Shown here: positions 27,088 to 37,610 of the stretch, in pieces
How positions within the stretch are numbered: the first letter of the stretch is position 1
Layout: the number at the start of each line of letters is the position of its first letter
NCBI RefSeq assembly: GCF_000426345.1
Contig: NZ_AUFE01000015.1
Span: 62,001 to 126,000, forward strand
Origin: Cupriavidus phytohabitans
Lineage (GTDB): Bacteria > Pseudomonadota > Gammaproteobacteria > Burkholderiales > Burkholderiaceae
Reading direction: 5' to 3'
DNA: 64,000 bases
The notes under the pieces: model-generated
Database searches by the model: none
What the model was told of the DNA's origin: nothing
What the model saw: only the letters and a program-made list of their open reading frames with translations
Translations under genes and position numbers: made by a program

Positions 27088-28029
27088 ATGAGGAACGCCA
27101 CGCTGCGGCAACTGAAGGTCTTTGAAACCGTCGCCCGCCATATGAGCTTTTCACGGGCTGCCGAGGAGCTGCACCTGACGCAGCCGGCCGTGTCGACCCA
27201 GGTCCGGCAGCTGGAGCACCATGTCGGCCTGCCGCTGTTCGAGCAGCTCGGCAAGAAGATCTACCTGACCCCGGCCGGGCACGAGATGCTGCACTACAGC
27301 CGCAGCATCATCCAGCAGTTCCGCGAGGCCGAGGACGCCATGTCGCAACTCAAGGGCATCTCCGGCGGACGCCTGAACGTAGCGGTGATCAGCGCCGGCG
27401 ACTATTTCTTTCCGCGGCTGCTGGCGGAATTCATGGAGCGCCATGAAGGCGTGACGCTGAACCTTGCAGTGCACAATCGCGAGGAATTGCTGCACCAGCT
27501 GGCCGGCAACCTGACCGACCTGGCGGTGATGGTGCGTCCGCCGGAAGGCATGGACACCATCAACGAAGCCTTCGCGCCCCACCCTTACGTCATCGTTGCG
27601 GCACCCAGCCATCCGCTGGTCGGCAAGCGCAACATCCCGCTTTCGGCATTGGCCGACGAGGCCTTCGTTTCGCGCGAAAAGGGGTCTGATACGTGGAATT
27701 CGATGCAGGAAGGCTTTGCCGGGCGGCTTTCCAACCTGCGCATCGCAATGGAGATCAAGAGCACGGAGACCATCAAGCAGGCGGTGATTGCCAACATGGG
27801 CATCGCATTCCTGTCGGCACACACGGTCGGGCTCGAATTGCAGGCGGGGAAGCTGGCCGTGCTCGATATCGAGGGCTTTCCGGTGATGCTCAACTGGTAC
27901 GTCGTGCATCGCAAGAACAAACGGCTGCCGCCGGTGGCGCTGGCATTCAAGCAGTTCCTGATGGAGGAAGGCGCCGGACTGATCCAGCGGATCACGGGTG
28001 TGGAAGGACTGATTCGCCTGGAAGCCTAG
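27088..28029 (+). CDS. LysR-family regulator, CbbR-like
   Basis: A 313-residue LTTR with the start MRNATLRQLKVFETVARHMS and LTQPAVSTQVRQLE typical of the CbbR branch, followed by a full co-inducer domain (ISAGDYFFPRLL; IKQAVIANMGIAFLS). CbbR proteins govern Calvin-cycle genes, but relatives regulate formate and C1 genes too. No cbb operon is visible here, so regulation of the formate/oxalate genes is a possibility only. Confidence 0.83.
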   Translation: MRNATLRQLKVFETVARHMSFSRAAEELHLTQPAVSTQVRQLEHHVGLPLFEQLGKKIYLTPAGHEMLHYSRSIIQQFREAEDAMSQLKGISGGRLNVAVISAGDYFFPRLLAEFMERHEGVTLNLAVHNREELLHQLAGNLTDLAVMVRPPEGMDTINEAFAPHPYVIVAAPSHPLVGKRNIPLSALADEAFVSREKGSDTWNSMQEGFAGRLSNLRIAMEIKSTETIKQAVIANMGIAFLSAHTVGLELQAGKLAVLDIEGFPVMLNWYVVHRKNKRLPPVALAFKQFLMEEGAGLIQRITGVEGLIRLEA

Positions 28030-28149
28030 CCTTGGCAATCCATAAATGATTGATTATGGTTTGACGGCGAAACTTTAATTATCGTAAATCGTTCGCCGTC
28101 CCTATGCTTGTCTCAACCCCACCGCTACAGCGCATCGAGGAGACAAGCC

Positions 28150-28455
28150 ATGAACCAGGTCCAGACTGACAGCCGCCCCGCAGCCATCACGGTCGGCACC
28201 GACAACCAGCCCATCCCACGCGAGACGCAGCTCGCGGCCTATAACGCCGCCTTTATCGAACTGGGCCTGCGTTTCCGCTGGGACGCCGACATGTACGAAT
28301 GGCTGTGCGGCATCGAGTGCGAAAAGGCCCGTGTCGCCCGCTATATCGAAGAGCACCACGCCCACCTGCTCGCCGCCTATGATGCGGCCTTCCTCAGCGG
28401 GCTGATCTTCGAGAAGAAGAACGAGTACCTGCGCGCGGTCGGCCATCTGAACTGA
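28150..28455 (+). CDS. Conserved hypothetical protein
   Basis: A 101-residue soluble, helix-rich protein with many aromatic and charged residues (FRWDADMYEWLCGIECEK). The ATG at 28150 has GGAG just upstream and a strong terminator follows the gene, so it is very likely real and monocistronic. I do not recognise the family. Upstream, 28041-28092 holds two inverted repeats (CCATAA/TTATGG and GACGGCGAA/TTCGCCGTC) that may be regulatory. Confidence 0.65.
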   Translation: MNQVQTDSRPAAITVGTDNQPIPRETQLAAYNAAFIELGLRFRWDADMYEWLCGIECEKARVARYIEEHHAHLLAAYDAAFLSGLIFEKKNEYLRAVGHLN

Positions 28456-28472
28456 GCGGTCCGATCGGTTAC

Positions 28473-28503
28473 AGGCGAGGCGCAGTGGCGGCCTCGCCTT
28501 TTT
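28473..28503 (+). terminator. Intrinsic terminator
   Basis: AGGCGAGGC and GCCTCGCCT form a perfect 9-base-pair stem followed directly by a run of Ts, 17 bases after the preceding stop. Strong rho-independent form. Confidence 0.85.
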
Positions 28504-28598
28504 AATTCCGGCGCGTACTGCCTGTCCGACACGGCATGAAACTAGCTTGCCATGACAGTGTCGCCGCGCCTGCGGCGCTTCCGCAGCAGCCGGCGCGG

Positions 28599-28695
28599 GC
28601 ATGCGCCGCGCCCCTGCCACCACATGGAACCCGCTCGCCACCAATGCCGCACAGACATGCCGGCCGATGAAGCCGCCCGCGCCGGGCAGTACCAT
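28599..28695 (-). pseudogene. N-terminal fragment of an NAD(P)-binding epimerase/SDR
   Basis: From ATG 28695 about 32 codons read as a clean Rossmann start: MVLPGAGGFIGRHVC with the GxxGxxG loop, then ALVASGFHVVAGARR. After that the reading loses protein character. This looks like the leftover 5' end of an extended-SDR or epimerase gene. It overlaps the 5' part of the plus-strand gene at 28657, whose start is therefore doubtful. Confidence 0.45.
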
Positions 28696-29175
28696 CCGAC
28701 GGATGCGTCGACCATCCTGCGCCGCGCCGCGATTTCCGGGACCTGCGCCAGCGTGGTCTCCACCGGCATGCTCGCCCGTGGCGGCACCATTGATTGCGGC
28801 AGCGCGTTCGCGGCGGTCAATGCGGTCAGCCACTGGATCTGGGGCGAACGCGCCATGCATGCCAACCGGCCTTCGGTCCGGCATACCATGCTGGGCTACG
28901 TCATCCATCATGCGATGTCGGTGTTCTGGGCCGTGTTCTATGAAACCGCGGTGGCACGGCATCATGCACGCGGCGCCGCGGGCACCCTGGCGCTTGGCGG
29001 CCTTGGCGTGGCAGCCCTGGCCTGCCTGGTGGACCTGAAGTGTACGCCGCACCGCCTGACGCCCGGCTTCGAGCGGCGCCTGTCGCCGCGCATGCTGGCG
29101 CTGGTCTACCTGGCTTTCGGGCTGGCCCTGCCGCTGGGGTCGCTGCTGGTGCGGCACGCGGCGCGCAAGCAGTGA
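28657..29175 (+). CDS. Hypothetical membrane protein
   Basis: About 172 residues with three to four hydrophobic segments (around ISGTCASVVSTGM, HAMSVFWAVFYETAV, LALGGLGVAALACLV and MLALVYLAFGLALPLGSLLV). I do not recognise the family. ATGs at 28552, 28657 and 28768 are in frame. The first two lie over the epimerase remnant on the other strand, so the true start may be the third or a non-ATG codon. No obvious partner genes. Confidence 0.55.
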   Translation: MPADEAARAGQYHPTDASTILRRAAISGTCASVVSTGMLARGGTIDCGSAFAAVNAVSHWIWGERAMHANRPSVRHTMLGYVIHHAMSVFWAVFYETAVARHHARGAAGTLALGGLGVAALACLVDLKCTPHRLTPGFERRLSPRMLALVYLAFGLALPLGSLLVRHAARKQ

Positions 29176-29381
29176 ACCTGCAGCGCGCGCAAGGTTCATT
29201 GCGCCATGCCCGTGCGGGGCAGCCTGCAAGGAGCCGGGCACCGATTGCAGAACTTACGCGGTGCTCGGCGTCCGAAGCCATCCTCGGCGCGGCGCACCGC
29301 TGGGCAACCAGCAGTTCCTGAAAGGCTGGAAGAAGAGAACCAGCGGCGGCCGGCAAGCCGGCCACCCGGGGCGCAGCGATA

Positions 29382-29819
29382 TCAGGCCTGTTCCTTGACC
29401 TGGCTCTCCAGTTCGACCAGCCGCTTCTTCAGCGCACGCTCTTCCTGGAAGCGCACGGTCTCGTCGCGAATCACGGCGACGATACCGGTGATGGCGCCCG
29501 CGTCATCCTTGAGCAGCGCCACGGTAAAGGCGATCGACAGGCCCTTGCCGTCCTTGTCGACCGCGGGCACCTTGAGCAGGTCATGGCCGTAGCGCGTGAT
29601 GCCGGTGGCCATGGTCTTGTCATAGCCCTCCCAATGGCGCCCGCGCAGCCGTTCCGGAATGATCAGGTCGAGCGACTGGCCCATGGCCTCGGCCTGGGTG
29701 TAGCCGAACATGCGCTCGGCGGCGGGATTCCACAGCGTGATGGCGCCCTTGGCGTCGGAGATGATGATGGCGTCGCCGATGGCGGACACCAGTTGCGCGT
29801 AGTCGATGGGTTCTGGCAT
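29382..29819 (-). CDS. PAS-domain sensor protein
   Basis: A 145-residue protein that is essentially one PAS domain (AIIISDAKGAITLWNPAAERMFGYTQ; SLDLIIPERLRGRHW; a PAC-like ALLKDDAGAITGIVAVIRDET) with a short C-terminal coiled coil. There is no output domain, so it must act through a partner or as a small-molecule or redox sensor. The start at 29819 is chosen over an upstream in-frame ATG. It follows frc on the same strand but beyond a strong terminator, so it is a separate unit. Confidence 0.83.
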   Translation of the reverse strand: MPEPIDYAQLVSAIGDAIIISDAKGAITLWNPAAERMFGYTQAEAMGQSLDLIIPERLRGRHWEGYDKTMATGITRYGHDLLKVPAVDKDGKGLSIAFTVALLKDDAGAITGIVAVIRDETVRFQEERALKKRLVELESQVKEQA

Positions 29820-29903
29820 GGAGATTCCCTTTCTGTCGGTCATTGCCGGTTGGGGTATGTTGCCACCAAGGTAGCGCGGCACGGGTCCACGCTGCAAGCA
29901 AAA

Positions 29904-29938
29904 ACGCCGGGGCGGCGCAACTGGCGCGGCCCCGGCGT
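29904..29938 (-). terminator. Intrinsic terminator of the oxc-frc operon
   Basis: ACGCCGGGGC and GCCCCGGCGT form a 10-base-pair stem; on the minus strand a T-run follows directly. It lies 31 bases beyond the frc stop. Confidence 0.85.
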
Positions 29939-29969
29939 ACGCCCCGGCACATGTGCCGGGCAGGCGGCG

Positions 29970-31220
29970 TCAGATCACCTGGGACTCGCGCAGGCGCTTG
30001 ATGTCGTCCGCGCCGTAGCCCAGGCCGGCCAGTACTTCCTCGCTATGCTCGCCCAGCAGCGGCGAACCCGTGATTTCCGGCTTGAGGTCGGAGAACTTGA
30101 TCGGGCTGCCCACCGTCAGGTAAGAACCGCGCTCCTTGTGCGGCACCTCGGTGATGCTGCCGCTGGCGCGCAGCGACGGATCGGCGGCGATCTCCTTCAT
30201 CGACAGCACCGGCGAGCACGGGATGTCATGCTTGCGCAGGATGTCCACCGCTTCGTACTTGGTCTTGTCGGCAAGCCATTCCTCGATGGTGTTGAAGATA
30301 TCGAAGATATGCGGCTGGCGTGCCTTGGCGGTGGCGTAGTTGGGATCGTCGATCCATTCCGGCTTGCCCAGCGCCTTGCAGATCGGCTCCCAGGCATGGC
30401 CCTGGATGGTGAAGTAGATGTAGGCGTTGGGATCGGTCTCCCAGCCCTTGCACTTCAGCACCCAGCCCGGCTGGCCGCCGCCGCCCGCGTTGCCGCCGCG
30501 CGGCACCACGTCGCTGAAGCTGCCATGCGGGTACTGCGGATACTCTTCCAGGAAGCCCAGGCGGTCCAGGCGCTGCTGGTCGCGCAGCTTGACGCGGCAC
30601 AGGTTCAGCACGGCGTCCTGCATCGACACGGCCACCTTCTGGCCTTTGCCGGTCTTGTCGCGGCCGATCAGCGCGGTCAGGATGCCGATGGCGAGGTGCA
30701 TGCCGGTGTTGGAGTCGCCCAGCGCCGCGGCGGACACCGTCGGCGGGCCATCCCAGAAGCCCGTGGTCGACGCCGCGCCGCCCGCGCACTGCGCCACGTT
30801 CTCATAGACCTTCAGGTCTTCGTAGTGGTGGCCGTCGCTGAAGCCCTTGACCGAAGCCACGATCATCTTCGGATTCAGCTCGTTGATGCGTTCCCACGAG
30901 AAGCCCATGCGGTCCAGCGCGCCCGGCCCGAAGTTCTCGACCAGCACGTCCGATTCGCGGATCAGCTGCTCCAGGATCTTCTTGCCTTCCGGCTTCTTGG
31001 TGTCCAGCGTGAGCGAACGCTTGTTGCTGTTGAGCATGGTGAAGTACAGCGCGTCGACATCCGGGATGTCGCGCAGCTGCGTGCGCGTCACGTCGCCGGA
31101 ACCGGGGCGCTCGACCTTGATCACGTCGGCGCCGAACCATGCCAGCAGCTGCGTGCACGCGGGGCCGGCCTGGACGTGCGTGAAGTCGATGATCTTGATG
31201 CCGTTGAGTGGGAGGTTCAC
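29970..31220 (-). CDS. frc: Formyl-CoA:oxalate CoA-transferase
   Basis: A 416-residue class III CoA-transferase. It starts [19 protein letters not shown]; the catalytic Asp sits in GDSNTGMH and a glycine-rich loop [11 protein letters not shown] is present, all as in Frc. It moves CoA from formyl-CoA to oxalate. The start is GTG at 31220, behind AGGAG. It lies 53 bases downstream of oxc, so the two enzymes of the oxalate cycle are one operon. Confidence 0.93.
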   Translation of the reverse strand: MNLPLNGIKIIDFTHVQAGPACTQLLAWFGADVIKVERPGSGDVTRTQLRDIPDVDALYFTMLNSNKRSLTLDTKKPEGKKILEQLIRESDVLVENFGPGALDRMGFSWERINELNPKMIVASVKGFSDGHHYEDLKVYENVAQCAGGAASTTGFWDGPPTVSAAALGDSNTGMHLAIGILTALIGRDKTGKGQKVAVSMQDAVLNLCRVKLRDQQRLDRLGFLEEYPQYPHGSFSDVVPRGGNAGGGGQPGWVLKCKGWETDPNAYIYFTIQGHAWEPICKALGKPEWIDDPNYATAKARQPHIFDIFNTIEEWLADKTKYEAVDILRKHDIPCSPVLSMKEIAADPSLRASGSITEVPHKERGSYLTVGSPIKFSDLKPEITGSPLLGEHSEEVLAGLGYGADDIKRLRESQVI

Positions 31221-31273
31221 TTTCGTTCTCCTATTGGATCAGAGGGGTGAAGTTCGGGTGAAATTCGGGCGAA

Positions 31274-33013
31274 TTACTTCTTGGCCGAGCTTTGCGGATT
31301 CAGGTTGGTCAGGCGGCCGCTTTCGGTGCCGGCAGCCGGGTCGATGACGGCATTGACCAGCGTGGGCTTGCCCGACCGCAGGGCTTCGTTCACCGCGGCT
31401 TCGAGTTCCGCCGGCGTGGTGACGTTGTGACCGACGCCGCCGAACGCTTCCATCATCTTGTCGTAGCGCGCTCCCGGGACGAACGTCGTGACCGCCGGAT
31501 CCTTGCCGCCGGTCGGATTCACGTCGATGCCCTTGTAGACGCCGTTGTTGTTGAAAATGACGATGCAGACCGGCAGGTTGTAACGGCAGATCGTCTCGAC
31601 TTCCATGCCCGAGAAACCGAATGCACTGTCACCGCACAGCGCCAGCACCGGCTTGCTGGTCTCGACCGCCGCGGCGACCGCGTAGCCCATGCCCACGCCC
31701 ATCACGCCCCAGGTACCCACGTCCAGGCGCTTGCGCGGCTCGTACATGTCGATCACGGCACGGGCGTAGTCCAGCGTGTTGGCGCCTTCGTTGACAAACG
31801 AGATGCCCGGATTGGCCTTGACGACCTCCTTCAGCACGCCCAGCGCGCCGTGGAAGTTCATCGGCGACGCATCCCTGGCCTTGGCCAGGGTCTCGGCCAT
31901 CTTCGCCAGGTTCGTGTCCCTGCGGTCGGCCACCGCGTTCAGCCAGTCGGCGCCCGGCTTGGCAAAGTCGTTGCCGACCTTGTCGAGGATTGCCGACACG
32001 CACGATCCGATGTCACCCACTACCGGCGCGGCGATGGCGACGTTGCTGTCCATCTCGGTCGCCGCGATGTCGATCTGGATGAATTGCTTCGGCTTGCCCC
32101 AGGTCTTGCCCTTGCCGTGCGACAGCAGCCAGTTCAGCCGTGCGCCGACCAGCAGTACCACGTCGGCTTCAGCCAGCACATACGAGCGCGCGGCCGAGGC
32201 CGATTGCGGGTGCGTATCGGGCAGCAGGCCCTTGGCCATCGACATCGGCAGGTACGGAATGCCCGTCTTCTCGACCAGCGTGCGGATATCCGCCTCGGCG
32301 CGTGCATAAGCGGCACCCTTGCCCAGCAGGATCAGCGGGCGCCTGGCGCCCTTCAGCAGCGCGACGGCACGGTCGACCGAGTCCGGTGCGGGCAGTTGGC
32401 GCGGGGCCGGATCCACCACCTTGATCAACGACTTGCGGCCCTTCTCGGCCTCCATCGACTGGCCCAGCAGCTTGGCCGGCAGGTCCAGGTACACGCCGCC
32501 CGGACGGCCCGACACGGCGGCACGAATCGCACGCGCGATACCGACACCAATGTCTTCAGCGTGCAGCACGCGGAAGGCAGCCTTGGCGTGCGGACGGGCG
32601 ATGGCCAGCTGGTCCATCTCTTCGTAGTCACCCTGCTGCAAATCGACGATCTCGCGCTCGCTCGAGCCGCTGATCAGGATCATCGGGAAGCAGTTGGTGG
32701 TCGCATGCGCCAGCGCCGTCAGCCCGTTCAGGAAACCGGGCGCAGACACGGTCAGGCAAACGCCCGGCTTTTGCGTGAGAAAGCCGGCAATCGCTGCGGC
32801 GTTGCCTGCGTTCTGCTCGTGACGGAAGCTGATGACGCGCATGCCGTTGGCCTGCGCCAGACGCGCCAGATCGGTGACCGGAATGCCGGGCAGGCCGTAG
32901 ATGTTTTCGATGCCGTTCAGCTTGAGCGCGTCGATGACCAGATGAAAACCATCGGTTTGTGCCTGATGCTCTTCCGCGGTGTGACGCTGCAGCTCGTTTC
33001 CGACTTCTGCCAT
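31274..33013 (-). CDS. oxc: Oxalyl-CoA decarboxylase
   Basis: A 579-residue thiamine-diphosphate enzyme. The N-terminal PYR domain has [18 protein letters not shown] with [16 protein letters not shown]; the C-terminal PP domain has [18 protein letters not shown] ending in NNNGVY, the ThDP/Mg motif. It splits oxalyl-CoA into formyl-CoA and CO2; frc recycles the CoA. The start at 33013 follows GAAGGAAG. An oxalate-regulon operator lies about 190 bases upstream. Confidence 0.94.
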   Translation of the reverse strand: MAEVGNELQRHTAEEHQAQTDGFHLVIDALKLNGIENIYGLPGIPVTDLARLAQANGMRVISFRHEQNAGNAAAIAGFLTQKPGVCLTVSAPGFLNGLTALAHATTNCFPMILISGSSEREIVDLQQGDYEEMDQLAIARPHAKAAFRVLHAEDIGVGIARAIRAAVSGRPGGVYLDLPAKLLGQSMEAEKGRKSLIKVVDPAPRQLPAPDSVDRAVALLKGARRPLILLGKGAAYARAEADIRTLVEKTGIPYLPMSMAKGLLPDTHPQSASAARSYVLAEADVVLLVGARLNWLLSHGKGKTWGKPKQFIQIDIAATEMDSNVAIAAPVVGDIGSCVSAILDKVGNDFAKPGADWLNAVADRRDTNLAKMAETLAKARDASPMNFHGALGVLKEVVKANPGISFVNEGANTLDYARAVIDMYEPRKRLDVGTWGVMGVGMGYAVAAAVETSKPVLALCGDSAFGFSGMEVETICRYNLPVCIVIFNNNGVYKGIDVNPTGGKDPAVTTFVPGARYDKMMEAFGGVGHNVTTPAELEAAVNEALRSGKPTLVNAVIDPAAGTESGRLTNLNPQSSAKK

Positions 33014-33202
33014 GGTTGCTTCCTTCTATGCAAATTGACTGGGTTGGAATTCTTCTGTTTCAGGCTTCCGCGGTGGTGCTCTGGGCCCGCTTCGCTACGA
33101 CTTCGGACATGCTTGGTCTCCTCGTTGGACTCGTGTTCGTGGTGCGCAGGGGCTGCCCCCTTTGCTTCAACCTCTGCCGGTTCATTCGACCGGTCTGATG
33201 AC

Positions 33203-33222
33203 ATACGGTATGTGATATATCA
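33203..33222. promoter_or_regulatory. Oxalate-regulon operator copy 2 (upstream of oxc-frc)
   Basis: ATACGGTATGTGATATATCA, identical to copy 1 and to copy 4 before the second frc. The surrounding bases (TGATGAC before, GCAAG after) are also shared with copy 4, so a whole promoter segment seems to have been duplicated. Confidence 0.7.
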
Positions 33223-33398
33223 GAGAACGGCAAGCTATTTTCCTACTCTGCGACGAACTTTCGTCAGTGCACTGCAGCAAACTACCGTCTATCTACGGTC
33301 AAATCGGCGCAACTCCTTAATCCGTGCCTTTCATTCCCCCTTGGCACAGATGCAGGAGTCCATTCGCAACGCTAGTTGCACTTTGAATCCCGGCTCAA

Positions 33399-33414
33399 GA
33401 TATATCACATACCA
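33399..33414. promoter_or_regulatory. Oxalate-regulon operator copy 3 (inverted)
   Basis: GATATATCACATACCA, the reverse complement of the core motif, 196 bases from copy 2 and in opposite orientation. The pair could be bound together with looping of the oxc promoter. Confidence 0.6.
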
Positions 33415-33496
33415 ATTTTTGAGGCACTTTGATGCGATCTGAAATGCCTTGCAAGGTCCTCAACTGGTCCAAGACCTGGCGCCTGGCGTTGCGGCA

Positions 33497-33591
33497 CATG
33501 AATCCGTGGATTGATGCTAACTGAAGCTTAAATAGCCTTGGCTTAAAGTTTTTTATCGTATCTATTCATGACCATTTATATGTCGCGGAAC
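33497..33591 (+). repeat. Orphan copy of the LysR promoter region
   Basis: Closely matches 26984-27081 over its whole length, including TTGATGCTAA, TAAAGTTTTTTATCGT and ATGACCATTTATAT at the same spacing. An ATG follows at 33596 but the reading after it is not LysR. It looks like a promoter whose LysR gene was lost, or a copied fragment. The rest of 33223-33660 shows no gene. Confidence 0.6.
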
Positions 33592-33659
33592 TGGCATGAA
33601 TTGGGGTGTGGGACGCCGTAGCGCCCCCCCTGTGGCATCCCGCCCCCCATGGAAAACCC

Positions 33660-35057
33660 CTACGCCGGCGTTTCCTCCAGCTGCCGCAGCAATGCATCGA
33701 CACTGCCCTTGGCATCGCCAAACCACATCCGCGTGTTGTCCTTGTAGAACAGCGGGTTGTCGACTCCCGCGTAGCCCGCCGCCATGCTGCGCTTGGACAC
33801 CACCACGGTCCTGGCCTTCCACACCTCCAGCACCGGCATGCCGGCAATCGGACTGGCGGGGTCTTCCAGCGCACCTGGGTTGACGATGTCGTTGGCGCCG
33901 ACCACCAGCACCACGTCGGCCTTCTCGAAGTCGTCGTTGATCTCCTCCATTTCCAGCACGATGTCGTACGGCACCCTCGCCTCGGCAAGCAGCACGTTCA
34001 TGTGCCCCGGCAAGCGTCCAGCCACCGGGTGGATGCCGAAGCGGACATTGACCCCCTGCGCGCGCAGCCGCCGCGCGATCTCGCTGATGGTGCCCTGGGC
34101 CTGCGCCACCGCCATGCCATAGCCCGGCACGATGATGACCTCGTTGGCATCCTTGAGCAGGCTGCTGACTTCCTCGCTCGACACCGGCAGCACCTCGCCC
34201 TGCTCGGCCGCCGCACCCTGCGCCTGCACCGCGCCGAAGCCGCCCAGGATCACTGACAGGAACTTGCGGTTCATTGCCTTGCACATGATGTAGCTGAGAA
34301 TGGCGCCGCTCGACCCCACCAGCGCGCCGGTGATGATCAGCAGGTCGTTGCCCAGCATGAAGCCGGTCGCCGCGGCCGCCCAGCCGGAGTAGCTGTTCAG
34401 CATCGACACCACCACCGGCATGTCGGCGCCGCCGATTGCCAGCACCAGGTGGGCGCCGACCAGCAGCGCGATCACCGTCATCGCGGCCAGCGGCACCAGC
34501 CCCAACTGCGGGTCGGGCGCGCTGAGGAAGGCATAGCCCAGCCACACGCACACCACCAGCGCGCCGGCGTTGAGCACGTGGCGCCCCGGCAGCAGCATCG
34601 GCTTGCCGCCCATGGTGCCCTGCAGCTTGAGGAAGGCGATGATCGACCCGGTGAAGGTGACCGCGCCGATCAGGATGCCAAGGTAGGTCTCGACCTCATG
34701 GATCACCTTCTCCGCGCCCGCCAGCGTGGTCGGCTCCAGATAGTTGGCGTAGCCGACCAGCACCGCGGCCAGGCCGACGAAGCTGTGCAGCACCGCCACC
34801 AGCTGCGGCATCTGCGTCATCTCCACGCGCCTGGCCAGCACCGCGCCGGCGATGCCGCCCACCAGCATCGCGCCGATGATGATGGGAACGCCGTCGGGCG
34901 TTCCGGCCAGCACGGTGGTCACCACCGCGATCACCATGCCGGCGATGCCGAACAGGTTGCCGCGCCTGGCGGTGGCGGGATGGCTCAGCCCGCTCAGGCT
35001 GAGGATGAACAGCGCGCTGGCGCCAAGGTAAGCGATATTGCTGATTCCGGAAGGCAT
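33660..35057 (-). CDS. pntB: NAD(P) transhydrogenase beta subunit
   Basis: A 465-residue protein. The first 180 or so residues are membrane helices of domain II. The C-terminal domain III binds NADP(H), with [33 protein letters not shown] and [10 protein letters not shown]. With PntA it uses the proton gradient to move hydride from NADH to NADPH in the inner membrane. 40 bases downstream of pntA. Beside the oxalate/formate genes it would turn formate-derived NADH into NADPH for biosynthesis; that link is inference. Confidence 0.94.
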   Translation of the reverse strand: MPSGISNIAYLGASALFILSLSGLSHPATARRGNLFGIAGMVIAVVTTVLAGTPDGVPIIIGAMLVGGIAGAVLARRVEMTQMPQLVAVLHSFVGLAAVLVGYANYLEPTTLAGAEKVIHEVETYLGILIGAVTFTGSIIAFLKLQGTMGGKPMLLPGRHVLNAGALVVCVWLGYAFLSAPDPQLGLVPLAAMTVIALLVGAHLVLAIGGADMPVVVSMLNSYSGWAAAATGFMLGNDLLIITGALVGSSGAILSYIMCKAMNRKFLSVILGGFGAVQAQGAAAEQGEVLPVSSEEVSSLLKDANEVIIVPGYGMAVAQAQGTISEIARRLRAQGVNVRFGIHPVAGRLPGHMNVLLAEARVPYDIVLEMEEINDDFEKADVVLVVGANDIVNPGALEDPASPIAGMPVLEVWKARTVVVSKRSMAAGYAGVDNPLFYKDNTRMWFGDAKGSVDALLRQLEETPA

Positions 35058-35097
35058 GGCTCGGTCTCCTTAGCCCTTTTGTACTTCGGCCTTGTGT

Positions 35098-36666
35098 TCA
35101 GTCGCGCTGGAACATCTTCAGCATGCGCTGCGTGACCAGGAAGCCGCCGGCGATGTTGATGGTCGCAACCAGCACCGCGCAACCCGCGATCACCGCAGTC
35201 AGCAGCGACGGCTTGCCCAGCTGCACCAGCGCCCCCACCACGATGATCCCGCTGATGGCATTGGTCACGCTCATCAGCGGCGTGTGCAGCGCGGCGGTGA
35301 CGTTCCACACCACCTGGTAGCCGACGAAGATCGCCAGCACGAACACGGTGAAGTGCGCCATGAACGCAGGCGGCGCCACCGCCCCGAGGGCGAGCAGGGC
35401 AATTGCCGCAAGCGCCAGCGCGGCCAGCGTCACGCCGGTGCGGTTGCGCGGCGGGGCCGCGACCGCCTCCACCGGCGCCGCGGCCGGCGCCTGCTGCTGC
35501 GGTATCGCCACCGTCAGCGGCGGCGGCGGCCAGGTCACCGCGCCCTGGTGCTGCACCGTGGCGCCGCGGATCATCTCGTCGTCCATGTTGACCACGAGCT
35601 GGCCATCCTTGCCCGGCGTCAGCTCGGTCAGCAGGTGGCGGATATTGGTGGCGTAGAGCTGGCTCGACTGCGCCGCCATGCGGCTGGGCAGGTCGGTATA
35701 GCCAATGATGGTCACGCCATCGCGGCGCACGCTTTCGCCAGGCACGGTCAGCACGCAGTTGCCGCCCTGCTCGGCGGCAAGGTCCACCACCACGCTGCCA
35801 GAGCGCATGAGCCCGACGGTCCCGGCTTCCAGCAGCTTCGGCGCCGGCTTGCCCGGGATCAGCGCGGTGGTGATGATGATGTCCACCTCGCGCGCCTGCT
35901 CGGCGAAGAGGCGCATTTCCGCCTCGATGAAGGCGGGACTCATCTCCTTGGCATAGCCGCCGCTGCCGCTGCCGTCCTCTTCGATCTCGACGGTCAGGAA
36001 CTCGGCGCCCAGGCTCTCGATCTGCTGGCGCACCACCGGCCGTGTATCGAAGGCGCGCACCACCGCGCCCAGGCTGCGCGCAGCGCTGATCGCCGCCAGC
36101 CCCGCCACGCCCGCGCCGATCACCAGCACGCGCGCCGGCGGGATCTTGCCCGCGGCGGTGATCTGGCCGGCAAAGGGCCGGCCGAAGGCATGCGCGGCTT
36201 CGATCACCGCGCGGTAGCCCGCCATGTTGGCCATGGAGCTGAGCGCATCCAGCTTCTGCGCGCGCGAGATGCGCGGCACGCAGTCCATCGCCAGCACCGT
36301 CGCGCCGCGCTGCGCCAGCCGCTCCAGCATCGGCATCTGCTGCGCCGGCCAGACAAAGCCGATCAGCGTGGCATGCTTCTTCAGCAGCGCCGCCTCTTCC
36401 ACGCCCAGGCTGGGGTGGACCTGCGGCGGGCGCACCTTGACCACCACGTCGACCGAAGCCCACAGGCTCGCCGCATCGACGATGGCGGCGCCGGCGGCGC
36501 GGTAGTCATCGTCGGAGAACGACGCCTCCTGGCCCGCGCCGGTCTCTACCGCGACCTGGTAGCCGAGCTTGAGCAGTTCCTTGACCGAGTCCGGGGTGGC
36601 GGCAACGCGCCGCTCGCCCGGGTGGACCTCGCGGGGCACACCGATCGTCATTGGCATGGCATTCAC
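35098..36666 (-). CDS. pntA: NAD(P) transhydrogenase alpha subunit
   Basis: A 522-residue one-piece alpha subunit. The NAD(H)-binding domain I starts [20 protein letters not shown] and carries [13 protein letters not shown]. After about residue 370 there is an Ala/Pro linker and then four membrane helices ([14 protein letters not shown] onward). In some bacteria these parts are two genes; here they are fused, as in E. coli. It lies 35 bases downstream of the FAH gene and upstream of pntB. Confidence 0.94.
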   Translation of the reverse strand: MNAMPMTIGVPREVHPGERRVAATPDSVKELLKLGYQVAVETGAGQEASFSDDDYRAAGAAIVDAASLWASVDVVVKVRPPQVHPSLGVEEAALLKKHATLIGFVWPAQQMPMLERLAQRGATVLAMDCVPRISRAQKLDALSSMANMAGYRAVIEAAHAFGRPFAGQITAAGKIPPARVLVIGAGVAGLAAISAARSLGAVVRAFDTRPVVRQQIESLGAEFLTVEIEEDGSGSGGYAKEMSPAFIEAEMRLFAEQAREVDIIITTALIPGKPAPKLLEAGTVGLMRSGSVVVDLAAEQGGNCVLTVPGESVRRDGVTIIGYTDLPSRMAAQSSQLYATNIRHLLTELTPGKDGQLVVNMDDEMIRGATVQHQGAVTWPPPPLTVAIPQQQAPAAAPVEAVAAPPRNRTGVTLAALALAAIALLALGAVAPPAFMAHFTVFVLAIFVGYQVVWNVTAALHTPLMSVTNAISGIIVVGALVQLGKPSLLTAVIAGCAVLVATINIAGGFLVTQRMLKMFQRD

Positions 36667-36701
36667 CGTATCGAGTTGGGTTGGGTCGGCATGAGTCGCG
36701 C

Positions 36702-37484
36702 TCAGCCGCGCACGTGGTTGACCAGCGAGCCGATGCCCGCGATCGACACCTCCACCACGGCGCCGTCCTTCATCGACCCCACGCCCAGCGAGGTGCCGAC
36801 GGCAATCACGTCACCGGGCATCAGCGTCAGATCCTGCGAAATACGGCTGACCTGCTCTTCCGGCGAGAAGATCATGTCCGACAGCGGGTAGTTCTGCCGC
36901 TCCACGCCGTCGAGCCGTGTCACCACGCTGGCGCCGCGCCAGTCAAAGCCGGTGACGATGGCCGGGCCGATGCAGCCGAAGGTGTCGAAGCCCTTGGCAC
37001 GCGTCCATTGCGGGAAATTGGGATCGGCGGTGATCAGCTCGGCCGCGGTCACGTCGTTGACGATGGTGTAGCCGAAGATATGGGCGCCAGCCTCCGCTAC
37101 CGACACATTGCGTGCCTTCTTGCCGATGACGATGCCGAGCTCGCCCTCGTAGACGATCTTGCCGTCGTAGCTCTTGGGGCGCTGCACGGCGTCGTTGGGG
37201 CCGGCCAGCGACGATGCCGGCTTGATCAGGAACAGCGGGTGCGTCGGCACCGGCTTCTCCAGCTTGCGCGCGAGCGCGTGGAAGTTGTTCCACAGCGCCA
37301 CCACCTTGCCGGGCTCGCAGGGCGCGACCAGCGCCAGCGCGGCGCGCTCATGCACGGCGCCCGTGGGCTCGGGATGGTTGAAGCCGTCGCGGTCGTATTC
37401 GACCACGCGATTCTGGTCAGGGCCATCGAGGCGGCCATGGCCGATGCTGCCGTCGGCGCGGCGAAAGCGTATCCAGGTTTGCAC
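36702..37484 (-). CDS. Fumarylacetoacetate hydrolase-family protein
   Basis: A 260-residue FAH-fold protein. The metal-binding part reads [11 protein letters not shown] with further acidic residues, and the C-terminal [13 protein letters not shown] loop is typical. Members hydrolyse C-C bonds or decarboxylate oxo-acids (acylpyruvases, oxaloacetate decarboxylases). The substrate cannot be told from sequence. Its place upstream of pntAB suggests co-transcription. Confidence 0.82.
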   Translation of the reverse strand: MQTWIRFRRADGSIGHGRLDGPDQNRVVEYDRDGFNHPEPTGAVHERAALALVAPCEPGKVVALWNNFHALARKLEKPVPTHPLFLIKPASSLAGPNDAVQRPKSYDGKIVYEGELGIVIGKKARNVSVAEAGAHIFGYTIVNDVTAAELITADPNFPQWTRAKGFDTFGCIGPAIVTGFDWRGASVVTRLDGVERQNYPLSDMIFSPEEQVSRISQDLTLMPGDVIAVGTSLGVGSMKDGAVVEVSIAGIGSLVNHVRG

Positions 37485-37584
37485 GGCAATGCTCCTTGCG
37501 CAGGCAAAGGCGGGCCTGCCTGCGTCAATGTCAGTTGCAGGATGTCAGGAAGGAAAAGCGTGGAAGGCAGTGGAACGTTGGCGC

Positions 37585-37610
37585 GTCGTTCCCGCCTTCG
37601 CGGGAACGAC
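37585..37610. repeat. Perfect hairpin, dispersed-repeat type, with short tandem repeats beyond
   Basis: GTCGTTCCCGC and GCGGGAACGAC form an 11-base-pair stem with a CTTC loop. Such palindromes occur scattered in genomes of this group. Next to it, 37640-37690 repeats units like AACGCACCAC. The gap between the FAH gene and the second frc holds no gene. Confidence 0.6.

Noticed and set aside
31292-33442. Plus-strand open frame of 716 codons
   Set aside because: It is antisense to oxalyl-CoA decarboxylase, whose ThDP motifs are plain.
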